In this document: positions 12,253-25,356 of the stretch, in pieces
How the letters are laid out: every line of letters begins with the position of its first letter
Position numbering within the stretch: the stretch's first letter is position 1
From: Climacium dendroides
Lineage: Eukaryota; Streptophyta; Bryopsida; Hypnales; Climaciaceae
Direction of reading: 5' to 3'
DNA: 64,000 bases
Assembly: GCA_950106755.1 (NCBI GenBank)
Contig: OX467082.1
Coordinates: forward strand, 6,634,001 to 6,698,000
The notes under the pieces: generated by a model
The model's database searches: none
Told to the model about the DNA's origin: nothing
The model's input: the letters and a program-made list of their open reading frames with translations, nothing else
Program-made: the position numbers and the translations under genes

Positions 12253-13265
12253 CCCCATAAACTACACTCTTGAATGGGTGCCCACCCACCCACCCACCCA
12301 CCCACCCACCCCAAAAAACGTGGCCAAAAACTTTGGATTTTGCAATTTTGGGGGGTCCATGAAGCGCCCAATGGAAGAGCGGAAGAGCGGGGTTTGGGGA
12401 TTTGGAAATTCTTGAAAAATGTTTTTTTAGTAAGTTTTTTTAGTTGGAAGAGGAGTGGAATTGGTGACTAACACAAGTCGTTTCGTGTTTTTTGGAGCTT
12501 TGTAGAATTAGTTATGAATTTTTGAAGTTGAAATGATATGAGACTTTAAAGTCGCCCACCTCCTCAAATGTACATTGTTTGTACATTGATGGTGCAACAA
12601 AAAGGTAACATGCACAAATTAGTGATGGATAAAACTCTTAGGCAATTGCCCCATAGCTATGGGGCAATGGGGCAATTGCCTAAGCAATTTTATCCATCAC
12701 TAATTTGTACACCCACCTCCTCGAATGTACATTGTTGGTACATTGTTGGTACAACCAAAAAGAAACGTGTACAAATTGAGTGATGGACAAAATCGCTTGG
12801 GTAATTGTCCCCATAACTACACTCTTGGGTGTCTCAAAAAAACCCATGGCCAAGAACTTTAGGTTTTTCAATTTTGGGTTTGTAAAGTGCCTATTGAAGA
12901 GAGGAAATTGGAATTGGGGATTTGGAACTTCTTGAAATGTTTTTTCATTAATTTTTTTACTTGGGAGAAAAATAGAATTTGCAACTAATCCGGTTGTTTC
13001 ATGTTTTTTTTGAACTTTGTGGAATTAGTTATGGATTTTTGAAGTTGAAATGATATAGGATTCTAAAGTCATCCACCTCCTCAAATGTACATTGTTGGTA
13101 CATTGTTGGTACAACAAAAAGACAACATGTAGAAGTAGTGATGGATAAAATTGCTCAAGCAATTGCCCCATAACTATATTCTTGGGTGTCCCAAAAACTG
13201 TGGCCAAGGGTTTTAGTTTTACTATTTGTACATTGTTGGTATAACAAAAAGGAAACATGTACAAA
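12253..13265. repeat. Compound tandem repeat array with a variable insert
   Basis: A module starting CCCCATAACTACACTCTTGG and containing GTGGCCAA, GAATTAGTTATG..TTTTTGAAG and CCACCTCCTCAAATGTACATT begins near 12253, 12808 and 13164 (the last partial). Unit 1 is about 200 bp longer because it holds a hairpin at 12612-12709. A (CCCA)n microsatellite at 12281-12312 lies in unit 1 only. Confidence 0.8.
12612..12709. repeat. Near-perfect hairpin inside the array
   Basis: CAAATTAGTGATGGATAAAA...GGCAATTGCCCCATA is followed almost immediately by its inverse, with an extra TGGGGCAA unit. Arms are about 43-50 bp. Confidence 0.9.
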
Positions 13266-14698
13266 TAGTGTGCATTTGAAGAAGTGGATGATTTTAGAGC
13301 TTGAATGCTTTATAAGTGCTTCAAGAATCTCCTACCTGAGGTACTTTAACTCTATAATGTCATAAAGAACAAAAATTGTCCAATGAATGACTTTTAGGAA
13401 TCTGGTATTTTAAAAAAATGAACCTATTTATCAAGTGATTGGATTATTTTTTGGTTGAAAAAAGTACACATATCCTTCACAGCCCTGTATCCCCTATCTA
13501 CATTTTTTGACATGTAGTAGTCTACAAATCTAAAGTAAGTGTAGATAGGGGAAATATTTGAAAGAAAGTATAGCATACCTTACCTGAAGGTTAGGTCATG
13601 CCTTTTTAAAGGTTAATGATGCATTTATTCAAATACAATTCTTGATAGAATGTACATTATGGAGGTGACATTAGATGTTTTTCGGATCTTTAGAAGACCA
13701 TGAGTTCCCAGACTATGGAGAACATGGGAACAATGCCACATTATAGTTTGAGATGCTTAGGAGACTGCCATGTGTGAACTCCTAATTTGTCACTTGGGAC
13801 TTATAGTTTTAATTTTTTTTTTAATTTTTACAATTTAAATTATACAAAAAACCTCCAAAAGAGTATAAAACCCAAATAGGTATGTTACATGCCAATGTAG
13901 CTCTTGGTCTAAAATAGAGTTTTATACCTAAAACACCCCAATGACCCACCTATACATAGTTTAGAAATCAGAAATTTGTGGAAGTTAGAAGGTTTGAGTG
14001 ATATTGACCAAAATGGCCTAAACCTATTAGTGGCAAGCAACCTACCATGGTTAAATTGGTCCAAGGGGAATGGAGTGAGATTTTGAGGTACATTTCCAAA
14101 GATAGGTTTCAATTTTCCCATTACATCAACAAAATAGTACAACCTTCAATTGTTAGCCTACAAGAATTACCACCTCAAGATGCATTGGTGGAGGAATCTA
14201 TATCCAACAAAGGGTGATCAAGGATCAAGATCATGCTAGGGAATCAAAAGTAAAATCGATTCATCAAGATTCCCTTGTATGTAAAAGATTTCCAAATTAC
14301 GAATACTTTAAAGAAAGAACAAGATTTTATGCTCCTTTTTTGAACATGCAAAGTAAGAATATGAGCTAGTATATACCTTGTAAAGTCTCATGAGAGGTTC
14401 TATAAAAAATTTGGAATTTTCTAACTTGTAGAAATTCCCTTTCCAAATGGTCAACTGCAAAAACCTATGATGGAAAATTCCCCGGGTTGCTTTAAAATCT
14501 CACTAAAAATAGAATAGTATTTTTTATGTAAATAATGCACCTCAACAAGCTTCAGGACATTCTAATAGTGAGAAGTATCCAAACCAACAAGATTTCTCCA
14601 AATTTATAATGCGGAAAAATTTACATGGAGTTGACCGACATCCTGGGGGCATACAAAGTCAAAACAAAGTCAACAAAAGGTCTTTTCTCACTCCCTTC
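13266..14698. other. Intergenic, nothing recognised apart from one short stem
   Basis: No coding frame with a recognisable domain; only the 12-bp inverted repeat at 13491-13551. Confidence 0.5.
13491..13551. repeat. Short inverted repeat
   Basis: CCCCTATCTACA (13491-13502) and TGTAGATAGGGG (13540-13551) form a 12-bp stem with a 37-bp loop. No further meaning is evident. Confidence 0.7.
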
Positions 14699-15080
14699 AC
14701 CCTAAAGGTCCAAACATTGGTTTTTTTGGCATCATAGCAATTTTGGATAGCTCACTACAAATGGAGTTTTTATTTCTTTTCTTAGAAAATTTCACAAAAC
14801 ATGTGCTTGAGGAGTAGCTTTAAGGTGCAACAATTTTCATATTTTTGACTACATGGTTAAAAAGTTATTGCATGATATGTAATTTTCAACATTTGGCAAG
14901 CATCTTGGACAGCCCAAAACACTTCATTAAAAATCACTTTTTTAAGAAATAAAAATTTGAAATTGGTTCTCTAGATTTATATATACATAGAAAGCTTTGA
15001 ATCATTTCATTTCAATTAATGAGATGAAAGTTATGAGGAGTTTTAGTTTGTAGGTACGTATGGCGTTTAGAGATTCCAAA
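14699..15080. mobile_element. Fragment of TTAA-type element (copy j)
   Basis: Left end CCCTAAAGGTCCAAAC follows TTCA, a mutated TTAA. The interior matches the reverse complement of 18901-19842, including the family core near 15000, then similarity stops near 15080. Confidence 0.6.
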
Positions 15081-15926
15081 ATTCAACAGTTTAGGAAAAA
15101 ATTGTTTTCAAGTCATAGATTGCCGGGAAATAATAAATGAAGTTTTGAAGCACCAATTAGCATTGAAATTTCTGATTGCCTAGAGGTTGCACTTTCATTT
15201 TATCTTCAACTCGAGGATTAAATCGCTATAATTGTTTTAAGGTTGAAGTCTCAAAATGACCATTTTGTCTCATTTTAACGAATATGGCCATTCTTCTAAA
15301 GACAACCAAGTAGTAACTTTAGGGTGTCATTCCATAGGTTAGCTTTCAAGAATTACAACACTAGCTTGACCTTTGAAACCAAGTTAGACTCCACAAGTTA
15401 TCAAAGGACGAAGTTGGAGAGTAGGATGGATGAACTTGGTTAGGAATTGGCCATTGGTGTCCAACTTCATGTTGTAGATAGCATGTACTGACCTAAGTCA
15501 GTAGCCAAGATCTAAAGTTAATTTAGAATTAGAAGCCCAAAGAAAAGAGTGGATGAAGATTCCACAACCCTTCTAAAGGCTAAACTTCATCTACTTATAA
15601 CTTTTGATAAGAAGCCTGGATTAACTTGAGTTTTATATTTTTGAAAATGGCATGACCTACTCTATAGCTTCATGTGTTTAGTTCTAGGCTAAAACCATTT
15701 ACACTAAGGAACCACCGTGGCCATAGTCATTTGGCCATTAAGCTCATTTCATGTATTAAAGTGAAGGTTTTGTAGATAATCTTACAAGTTTAGGGCATTT
15801 AGGAATTTAAAAAGATTCTTTGCTTGGAAGGTACAATAGATGACATATAGACACCCACTTAGCGTAGAACTTGCATTACATTAGAACCTAGTTATATACG
15901 TCTAATTACCAAGGGTGAGTAATTAA

Positions 15927-16849
15927 CCCTTAAAGGACCAAGGCCTTATTTCTGCCAAAAAACATTCAAAACTGCCATTTCTGTAGCAAAGAGTAAAAAA
16001 ATTTGAAAATTATTTTTTTTGCACATCCAACCGTAGGATCTTATACCTTACTAGTATAAAAATGTGTGGAAAAAATTTCAGAAATTTTGACCACATAGAT
16101 TAAAAGATATTTGCTTTTATAGTGAAAAAAACAATTTTTTCAGCACCTTGCGGGATTGGATTATTTGACTTTGAACTTTTTTAACTTAAATTTTTTGCAC
16201 TACAGAGTTTTGAGCTTTAAATCCTTATTGTGTGAAATTGAGTTGAAAGTCTAGGGGAAAAAAATTCAAGAAAAAACTTAATTTTCATACTTAAAAAAAA
16301 TTGTTAAGTAGAAGTAGGTATGAGAAAGAAGGAAAATCTAAATTATTAATATATTTAAGATGGAATTAAAATGCACTAATCCCAATGGTGAGATTGTTCT
16401 AGCAAGCAAAAAAATCATGTAAAATTTTTTCTTCAGAAAAATTGTAAAAATTGCATTCATAAATTAATTCTATAAGTTATTTCTTCAGGAAGATGCTTTA
16501 ATTGCCCGATAAACAAGATTGTCCATAACTTTCTCATAATAAGTCCAAATGGAATGAATCAAAGAGTCCCATGTAGACAAAAATATAATCTACAAGATTT
16601 TTTTTTAAACAATTCAAAATTTTGCAAATTTTTTTTTGCTGTCCGGACTGCCCCTGTCCCCTATTTTGAGCTTATTTGGTCATAACTTTTGTTTCCGGGC
16701 ACCAAATGTGAAAAAAATTATATTCCTACAAAGCTCATAAGTTTTTCTATCTTCAAAAAAAGTTTCAAAAAATCATGATAAAATTTCAGCCTGTAGATAC
16801 CTGCCTGAAATCCAATTTGTCCCCCGAAGGGACAATGGTCCTTTAGGGG
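15927..16849. mobile_element. TTAA-flanked piggyBac-like element (copy a)
   Basis: TTAA at 15923-15926 and 16850-16853. Ends CCCTTAAAGGACCA and, reverse complemented, CCCCTAAAGGACCA differ at one base in 14. The 923-bp interior lacks coding capacity. The core (here on the minus strand) is at about 16521-16561, near 290 bp from the right end. Confidence 0.85.
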
Positions 16850-17686
16850 TTAACCCTTTAGTGTCTAAAAAGCCCAAATTGGGTCTCATATTTTTTTCAG
16901 CAACTTTAGAGATTTTATATGGGGATTTTTATTTATTTAAATAATTGTTTATTTAAACCAATGAATGCAATGTTCTTCACTCAAGATAATTATATAATAA
17001 AATTTTCCATTTAGATTATGCTTTCTACAAAACATTCAATCAAAGTCCACTACTTGAAATAGTGAATTCTTAGTACATAAAGGGTTAAACATCCACACCA
17101 TGTTTGATAATAGTATTTAATTATTTTAAAAATATTTGAAAATTAAAAAATATTTTTTTATTATTTAATAATATAATTGTGTTGTCATAATTCACAGCAA
17201 GGGGAACAACTCCAAAATAGTCTCTTAAAGGCTGAAAAAACATCTAATGCTTTGTAGCTAATGAAGTCATTGCAAAGGTTTGGGACAATCACCTACTTGA
17301 TTGGACTTATGAATTGCTTTTCATTTGAAAACATATAGCTTATAAATGAAATGTCATTTTTAAATCCACATCATACACATTCATCTTAGTGTGGCAAGTT
17401 GGTGCCTCAACTTTTAAAAGGTGATTCGTAGAAATTTCAATTATTCAAAATAGAAGAATATTTATAGAATATTTAATTTATATTCCAAGATCTTCATAAA
17501 TAAAGACCTCTCCCGTAGCATAACTAATATCAAATTTGTCTAAATTTAAAAGAACATTTCAATTTGCTTTAAGAAGATTGAATATTGTTTACTAAAGTTG
17601 GAATGTAGGGACACCCAAAATTGCCTCTATTGCTAATTTGCTATTGGCAACCATAGTAATACATCATAAAATGCGTCATTTGAATA

Positions 17687-18042
17687 AGGTAGGAATACCA
17701 TAAACAATTAAAATAAGCATTTCAATTTATAGAGTATGGGAAATTCATTGAGAAATTGAGCTCAATATGTGCAAAAATAAGAATGAGGAAGAATGAAAAA
17801 AAGATTCTTCAAGAATGAATATTTTATTCAATATAAATGTAGATTCTTCATCTGGACCCCATTCTTATCTCTTAGCTTCATCTAAAACGGCTACTTTTGG
17901 AACATGTTCCTCATCAAATGTAAATCAATGAAGTTTGAACAAATTGAATCTTCTTCTACCAACAATAGAGGAGGCTATTTTTTATTTCAAAACACCTTGC
18001 TATGCCACTAGAGGGAGGGCCATTTAATATGGTATTCCTACT
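17687..18042. mobile_element. AGGTAG-family MITE, another subfamily
   Basis: Begins AGGTAGGAATACCATA after TA; the right end reverse complement is AGTAGGAATACCATA, one base shorter at the tip. The interior is AT-rich with no coding content. Confidence 0.65.
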
Positions 18043-18570
18043 ATATCTATTGAAAAACTTATAGAGGAATATAAAGTTCTTTTGTAGACCTACTAAGATA
18101 CTTGATTAGTTATAGACTCTTTAAGGCCTATCAAGTTTTTGTAAAAGGTGATTGCAAGAAAGAATAAACGATTTTGATAAGATTTTGTCAAATTGATTAT
18201 GTCTTTTGCTATAACTTTTGAATCTTAAACCCAATGCCAAAAATAAGAAATATATTTTTAGATTTTTTTTATTGTAATTGAATCCCTTATTTTTTTAAAG
18301 AAATTTAAGAATCACTTTATATTTAAAATTCAATTTCTCTAATTTGTCACACTTTTGAAAGGGATGCTTTTAGTTTTGGAGAGTATCCAAATTTAATGAT
18401 GTTAGTAGAGCTAAAATTTTAGTGATCTATTCCTACACTAGTGGGGCATGTCCCATATGAAGGGAATAAAAAAAAATTAATTGATGTTCTCCATGTTCAT
18501 GCAAATAGACCAAAAAGGGGCTCCATGGTGTGCATACTTGTGAACATTGAAGATGGTTTCAAGTTCATTT

Positions 18571-18812
18571 TTTTGGTGAAATCTCATCACCACCAAGTCC
18601 TCACAAATGGTCAATTTTTAGTTTTTTTATTTCACTATTATTTATTTATTAAAAATCAAAAGGTTGTAATATGCCTTTTTGGAACATTTAGAATTATAGG
18701 CAGAATAGGAGTATTACAACATTTTGATTTTTAATAAATCAATAACAATGAAATAACAAACTAAAAGTTAACCATTTGTGAGGACTTGATGGTGAAGAGA
18801 TTTTGCCAAAAA
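18571..18812. repeat. Long foldback with 97-bp arms
   Basis: Arms 18571-18666 and 18716-18812 are about 90% complementary by eye (shared AAGTCCTCACAAATGGT and ATTTATTAAAAATCAAAA), with a 49-bp loop. It could be a foldback transposon or a hairpin RNA locus. A CTAGTAGTG near 18882 resembles a CACTA terminus but lacks a partner. Confidence 0.85.
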
Positions 18813-18900
18813 TGCTAATTAAGACCTTATTTATTAACAAAACTATACTAAATCTATGCTTGAATGAACATCAATTTTTCTAGTAGTGGTCTCTAATTAA

Positions 18901-19842
18901 CCCCTAAAGGATTTTGACTATGTTTTCACCAAAAATGCTCTTAAACTACCATCTCTAGTACAAGTATCAAATTTTTGAAAAAAAATATTTTTGATACATT
19001 TGACCATAGGATCTTATATTAATTTGGTTTGAAAATACGTAAAAATAATTTCAGAAATTTTTCACCATGTAGATTGCAAGATAATAGTGTTTGAAGTAAC
19101 AAAAATCCTTTTTTTGTCCCTGTGAAAAATTGGGCAGCTGCAATTCTTAAGGTCAGATCATTATAAAAAAATGTCCAAAATGGTAGTTACTCTTTGGATT
19201 CATTCTTCAAGGCAAGTTGTCTACATGATTGAAAATTTTCAAATCATTTGGAATTGTACAACATATAGGAAAAAAATAGAAAGTAGAAAGAGGTAGAAAA
19301 TGATTCAAAATACAAAATTGCTAACAATTTATTTATGAAATTGAAAAATGTTAATTCCAATGGTTGTAATGTTTTGATAAACAATATACACCCAATTATT
19401 TTAGTTTTTTTCAAAAATATTAAAAATTGAGTTAAATAAAAGACTTCAAAGTTTATTTTAGAGTAGAGATTCCATAACCACCTTCAAACTACCCACAACT
19501 AAAACTACTCATAACTTTCATCTCATTAATCAAAATGGAATGATTCAAAGATATACATGTATAAATAAATCTAAAAAATCAATTTCAAATTTTTATTTTT
19601 TTAAAAAGTGATTTTTAAAGAAGTTTTTTTTTGCCCAAACTGCCCGCAAAACAAAGAAAACTACATATCATACAATAACTTTTTAAGCATGTGGTCAAAA
19701 GTTATGAAAATTGTTGGGCCTTAAAGCTACTCCTTGGGCACATGTTATGTGAAAATTTCAATAAATAAAATAAAACCTTCATTCATAGTGAGCTGTCCAA
19801 AATTGCTATGTTGCCCCAAAACACCGTTTGGTCCTTTAGGGG
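18901..19842. mobile_element. TTAA-flanked piggyBac-like element (copy b)
   Basis: TTAA at 18897-18900 and 19843-19846. Ends CCCCTAAAGGATTTTG and, reverse complemented, CCCCTAAAGGACCAAAC share the first ten bases. 942 bp, non-coding, with the core at about 19516-19556, 286 bp from the right end as in copy a. Confidence 0.85.
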
Positions 19843-19846
19843 TTAA

Positions 19847-20879
19847 CCTTAAAAGATGCAGCCTCCCATGACCATGGTAGTCACTAAAATAATTGGATTA
19901 TTGAACTAATAGGTGTATTCCTTATTTCTACAGAGACACTCAAATCATCCACTAGTCACTTTTGGGCCTCAACCGTCATTTATGGGTTAAATGATAGTTA
20001 ACTCTATTAATGGCACCATTAAAATGCTTGGTCTTTTCTAAATAATTCCTTGGCAACAAGCCTACTTTTGAGTCACTTGTTTTTTACCTCACCACCAATG
20101 TTGCAAGCTTTGTATCACTCACCTGCATAAGCTCCATATTCTTGTATTTGGGCCCCCCTTTTGTCCTTATGAATTAAATTGTTTGCTTTGGTGATTTGGA
20201 TATTTGTTCATGAGTATGGCAAAGGTCCACTATTATTTTTTTCTTTTTGTTTTCAACAAACTTTTTTATTTTCACTTTTGCAAAGTTTCACTTTTATTAT
20301 TTCTTTATCATGTTATCATAGATTTGTGTCATAGATAACAATTGGCTTAGGCATTTGTTGTATGTTTATAAATCAACTAATTGTTAGTTTGTCTATATGG
20401 GCACAAGTGAGGTTGAGCCTTCAAGTCCTACAATTCTCAAACTTCATTCTTGAAGCAACCCCTATTCCAACATATAGTTTTTGTTTGTTCTATTTACTTT
20501 AGTGATTTTTTTATGATTTATGTTTTTCACTTTTCTTTATATTTTGTTACTACTATTCATAATTGTAAAGATTAATAAGTTTCATCTTAAAACTATTAAG
20601 TACATTTCATTGGTTGTATTCTTTGTATGACTTGATAGAATTAGATTTGTCTAGTTTTGGTTGGTTTGTATTAGTTCCTTTTTACAGCTCTATTGGATTA
20701 TACACATAATTATGATATAATTCTTGCTTAAATCATTATAAGAATATGAGAAATTTGAAGTTTCCTAATGGAGAAAGCTTCTTCATTAGTTACAATAGAA
20801 TTTGCATATGTAAGATTTAAACTCCCTATATAATTTGCACAATTGCCACTACTTCTATTCATTGAAAATTTGGTAGTTT
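19847..20879. other. Intergenic, possibly the rest of the Copia relic
   Basis: Lies downstream of the Copia integrase fragment in its direction of reading, where reverse transcriptase would be; I could not recognise it. Confidence 0.4.
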
Positions 20880-21770
20880 GCATTCAAAAGACATACTTTT
20901 AGCCCATTTCATAATAGCCATATTATTTTGTGAAGAAGATTGAGTTAACTACCTTTTGATTAAATGTCTTCAACAAAACTTGTTAAATTTATTTGAAAGA
21001 AATTCTCCTCTTTTGTTGCTTCTTAGAATTCCCAGTTTTGTTCTTGTTTTGTTTTCAATTATCTCTATTGAATGTTTTTAAACTTCTCAAAAGTTTCATT
21101 CTTGATTTGTAAAAATATCTTGAGGACTTTCTATTGTAAACACCAACACTTATCTTGAGCCAAGCATTGATGGTTTTGGAAGGAATCCCATCAAGTTAGT
21201 ATTAATTAAGTCTCTCGGTGTGTTTACTCTATTTTCATAGTGTTGTAGAAGTCTCTCTCTCAATTGTCTTTATGCAAGGCAAATTTGTAAGTTTGATGAT
21301 GAGGGTCTATCTTTTTAAAGACCATTATCCTATTTTCTTTTGACAAAATCTTCTATGCCAAATACATATAGAATTATTTGCCTCTTTCAATATTGCTAAT
21401 TGAAAATTATCTTGAAACAATATGAGCCACTGATTGGATTTCAAGATCTTGAAGCAATGGCTTTTTTGTCTAGATTAATAAAAATATATTGAAAAATTTG
21501 AAAGAATATAATAAGGTCACCAATATTTGCTATTGCACACACTGAGATGAGATTCCTCAATCTCTAGACTTGTTATGTATTTCACATTGGTCAACTTTAT
21601 TTCACCAAAAACATTTTTTACACTTAAGCTTTCTTCTCTTTTGACATCATAGGACTCTCTTCCAATAGTTTTCACTTCATTCTCACATTTAGTATCCTTC
21701 ATCCAATCTATTTTTTTATGCTCGATAGACACATGATTGTTGGTCCCACTATTAGATTATCAAGGATGAT
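20880..21770 (-). pseudogene. Ty1/Copia retrotransposon pol fragment (protease to integrase)
   Basis: Minus-strand fragments in Copia order. NSGTNNHVS (near 21750) stands where the aspartic protease has DSGASNH, the catalytic Asp being Asn. VKNVFGEIKLTNVKYI (about 21600) resembles the pre-integrase segment. NETFEKFK and ILRSNKRGEFLSNKFNKFC (about 21000-21100) resemble the integrase core, followed by a degraded KR.LTQSSSQNN. Several stops and frameshifts separate them. I see no reverse transcriptase, LTRs or primer-binding site. Confidence 0.75.
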
Positions 21771-22228
21771 TTGCATGTACATGACCAATAATTTGATATA
21801 AGTGTTACATTGAAGCATTTTGCAATATTGGTATAATTTTAATGACTTGGGTTTCTATAATACTTGAAGAGATTGGTGGAATATTAGCTATTACAAGCCA
21901 AAATTTCCATAAATGAAGTATATTTGAGAACACCTAGTAGGAAATGATACTCTTCTTTAGAATCCTCATCCTCAATGGTTTCCGCCATGTTCAAATGGAA
22001 CTCCTTGTTTGAAGATGTCTTGTTCACAATATATTAGTCATCTCAAAACTATAGATGGATTGGTCGATGAACATTGATCAAGTAATTGAAGTATGTTGTA
22101 AAGGTCTTTCATCTTCCAATTGTTTGGCACATAGCTCCTATAGGTTTTGATGTGGGGTCATTACAAGAAACACTTATCATTTCAGGTTCAAAACGGTCTA
22201 TTTCATTGAGTATTGGAATAAATTTTAA

Positions 22229-23158
22229 CTCCTAAAGCCCTGAGGGTGATTTTTTCTGTCAAAAATCACTTAGAACTACCAGTTTTGCCACGTTCACCTA
22301 AGAAAACCAAAAAAATATGTTTTTTCAAAATTCAACCATAGGATCTTGTATTTAATTTGTTTGAGAACAAGTGGTCAAGATTTCATCAAATTTGACCACA
22401 TAGATTGCAAGATATTTGCATCCAAAGTGAAGAAAACAAGTTTTTTTGCAACTTGCTTCACTAGATTTTTTGGCTTTGAATCTTTTTAACTAAAATTTTT
22501 TGCAATGTTAATTTTGATTTTCTAAGTTTTTCTATTGAATAGTTGAATTGGGAATCTAAGGAAAAAAATTAAACAAAAAGACACTTAATTTTTACTCATT
22601 AAAAAATTGTTAAGTAAAAGTAGATTAAAGATTGAAGGAAAAACTAAATCATTAATAACTTTAAGATGGAATTGAGATATGATAATCCCAATGGTGAGAT
22701 TGTTCTAGAAAGAAAACCTAACCTCGTCAAAAAAAATTTGAAAAATTGTTAGAATTGCATTCACAAATGAATCAATCCTACAAGTTATTTTTTCAAGAAG
22801 ATGCTTAGATTGCCCAAAAAACTAAGATTGTCCATAACTTTCTCATTATTAGTCCAAATGGAATGAGTCAAAGCTTAAAATGTAAACAAAAATATAAGAT
22901 TTTAGGAAAAAAATATTAAAAAAATATTTTGACTTTTTTTGATTTTTTTGTGTTGCCTGTTGACTTTTGTTTTTTGCTTATTGTGCCATAACTTTTTCTC
23001 CTGGGCACCAATTGAAACAAAAATTATATATTATTCACAAAGCTCTTAGCAAACTCCACTACCTCAAAAAATCTCAAAAACATTCTTTTCAAATTGAGAC
23101 AACAGGAACCTACCCAAACCCAAATTGTCCCATGAGGGGACAAACAATTCTATAGGGA
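22229..23158. mobile_element. TTAA-flanked piggyBac-like element (copy c), older
   Basis: TTAA at 22225-22228 and 23159-23162. Left CTCCTAAAGCCC and right (reverse complement) TCCCTATAGAATT have drifted, but the interior aligns with copy a, including the core at about 22832-22872, 286 bp from the right end. Confidence 0.75.
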
Positions 23159-23162
23159 TTAA

Positions 23163-25356
23163 AATACAAAATATGGAAATTTTTTGAATCATTGGAAATA
23201 GTATTTGTCTAAAAATTTAGACCTAGAATTTTTTTTTCTAAAAGTTATATATAGAATAAACGCAATGGAAAATACCAAGAAAATAGGCACTTTGATATTT
23301 GATATTTAAAATGTAGTAAAAAATTCAAAAAACAAAAACAAAAACAAAATAGTTCTAACTTGAATGTGCTCCTTTTCAAACATTTTCATCTTTCGAGAAA
23401 AAATTGTGTTCTTTGCACTTGCACAAAGGTAGTGCACTTTGAGTACATGTGGAAGGTGAACAATTTACTATTTAAAGAAAATCTCTTCGTAGGCTTGTGT
23501 AACTTCAATAGAAGTCCATGTCTCTCAATTTTGAGCTTCAAATTTTCATCTTTGGGTCAAAAATAGTACTATTTATTCCCCCTAAATGGCAAAGGTAGAT
23601 ATCCAATTGGGATCTATTTAAAAATAATAAAATATATATATTTTAAATGTAAAAAAATTACTCAATGTCTACAACTACCACATGCACCTTCAATTCAAAT
23701 TTCATATAAAATTAACACATGACATAAAAGTTATGAGCAAAAAACACACTTGTCCAAGGCTAAGGAGACAAAAAATAGGACAAGTGTTTCTTGCAATTAC
23801 CCTATGTGAGAATCTAGATTGATGGTGGCCATGTAGGTCTCTCCTATACTTGCAAGATGATTTTTGAAATTTCATGCCTTCTTAACTTAATCATAAAAAA
23901 CCTCCTTCCATCATCTTCAAAGCTTGCAATTGTCCATAGACATAATTAGAGAATTGTCTCTTACATGAAATATGTCTTTTAATGCCTTCAATTCCAATGC
24001 TAAATGGTTATTCTATCCACAAAGTCATTGCTAACAAACGAAATCATCATAGTAAGTGTTATCTTTTTCATTTTTTTGAATTGTACCTTGGTCACATAAA
24101 CTCTTCTAACATTGGCAAGAAACTCTCCTATCTCTAAATTGTTTTTAGTAATCTCTTAGATGTTCCTTTGGCTTAAGATGGACCTTGTCTTTAGTGACTC
24201 CATGTAGTAATTGGCAAGTACTTCAGCTTGCTTGCATCTCCAATTGAGATGTTGCTAGGAGTTAAATCACCCATCTTGATATAAGCATTGTCTTGTTCAC
24301 ATTCTCTAAAATTTTCTCTTATGTAGGAGCAATGCTCACTATGCACAAGTTGTTTATGAGAAAACAATTCTATTGTTTACTCCATTACTATGAAGATATA
24401 ATCATAGCATCATAATCACCGTTGCATACTTTAAACATTAATTGTTTACATATTTATATCAAATTGTTTCTAAATCTCTACTTGCATTGATTTCATGTCA
24501 TCTTTCTATTACTATAAAAACAAAACGATTCAAAGTAATTGAACCATTGATCACCCTCTCAATCTAAGCTTGTCAATAAATTTGAGAAAAGTAATCTATC
24601 CATTGAGTGTCAAGACTAGCAGTTCTTGAAATGAATCATCATAAAGAATGTAATTTGTTGGACATCATTAGAATGAGGATATGGCAATCTTTTGCAGGAG
24701 GACCTTGCAAAGATAGCGTAAAAAGATTAGGCTTCCCAAGACATTGAATTTGACACTTCCCTTAACTTTATTAGATTGATTTGTAAACACTCCAGAATTC
24801 TAATTTCTTTTACAAGTGCCACTTGTATTCTCTTCTATTGTGTACAAACTAGAAAACTCAAATTGGCCCAAGAGGCTTAAAAAATCATCAAATCAAGAAC
24901 TGTAAAATATATTAGAAAGATCTTTTGCTCTACCCTCAAAATATTTTGAATTTGTGCATTGAAAGTTTTTGAAAAAAAGAAATAGAAGAATTTGGCTTTA
25001 AATCGCCTGTTGTCTACATCTAGTATTATCACCACTTATCACAATTACAATTACACACATTCTATGAAAGCTTGGTGGTCCTAAGTACGTCAATCCTCGG
25101 GGAGAATCCTCCAAAGCCTCGCAGTAAGTCCCCAAACAAGATCCATTGCTCCTTTTTGAATCACTTTTTCAAGGCCCTGCACAATTGTTAAATTCGATTC
25201 AAACTCACGTCTATGAACTTGTCACAACCTGAATTTTGAATTGTATTCACAATGCAATGCAATTCTCAGGTCCATGGAACATATCTATCATACTGCCTCC
25301 TACCTCATGAACTTCACCATAGAATGGAAGATGTTACAAAGCTCATGGCTAATTAT
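23163..25356. other. Intergenic plus SYP7 3' flank
   Basis: No recognisable gene. The last few hundred bases next to 25357 are probably the SYP7 3' untranslated region; no strong polyadenylation signal is singled out. Confidence 0.45.

Noticed and set aside
18435..18887. CACTA element enclosing the foldback
   Set aside because: CACTAGTGGGG and CTAGTAGTG ends do not match each other and no 3-bp duplication is present.
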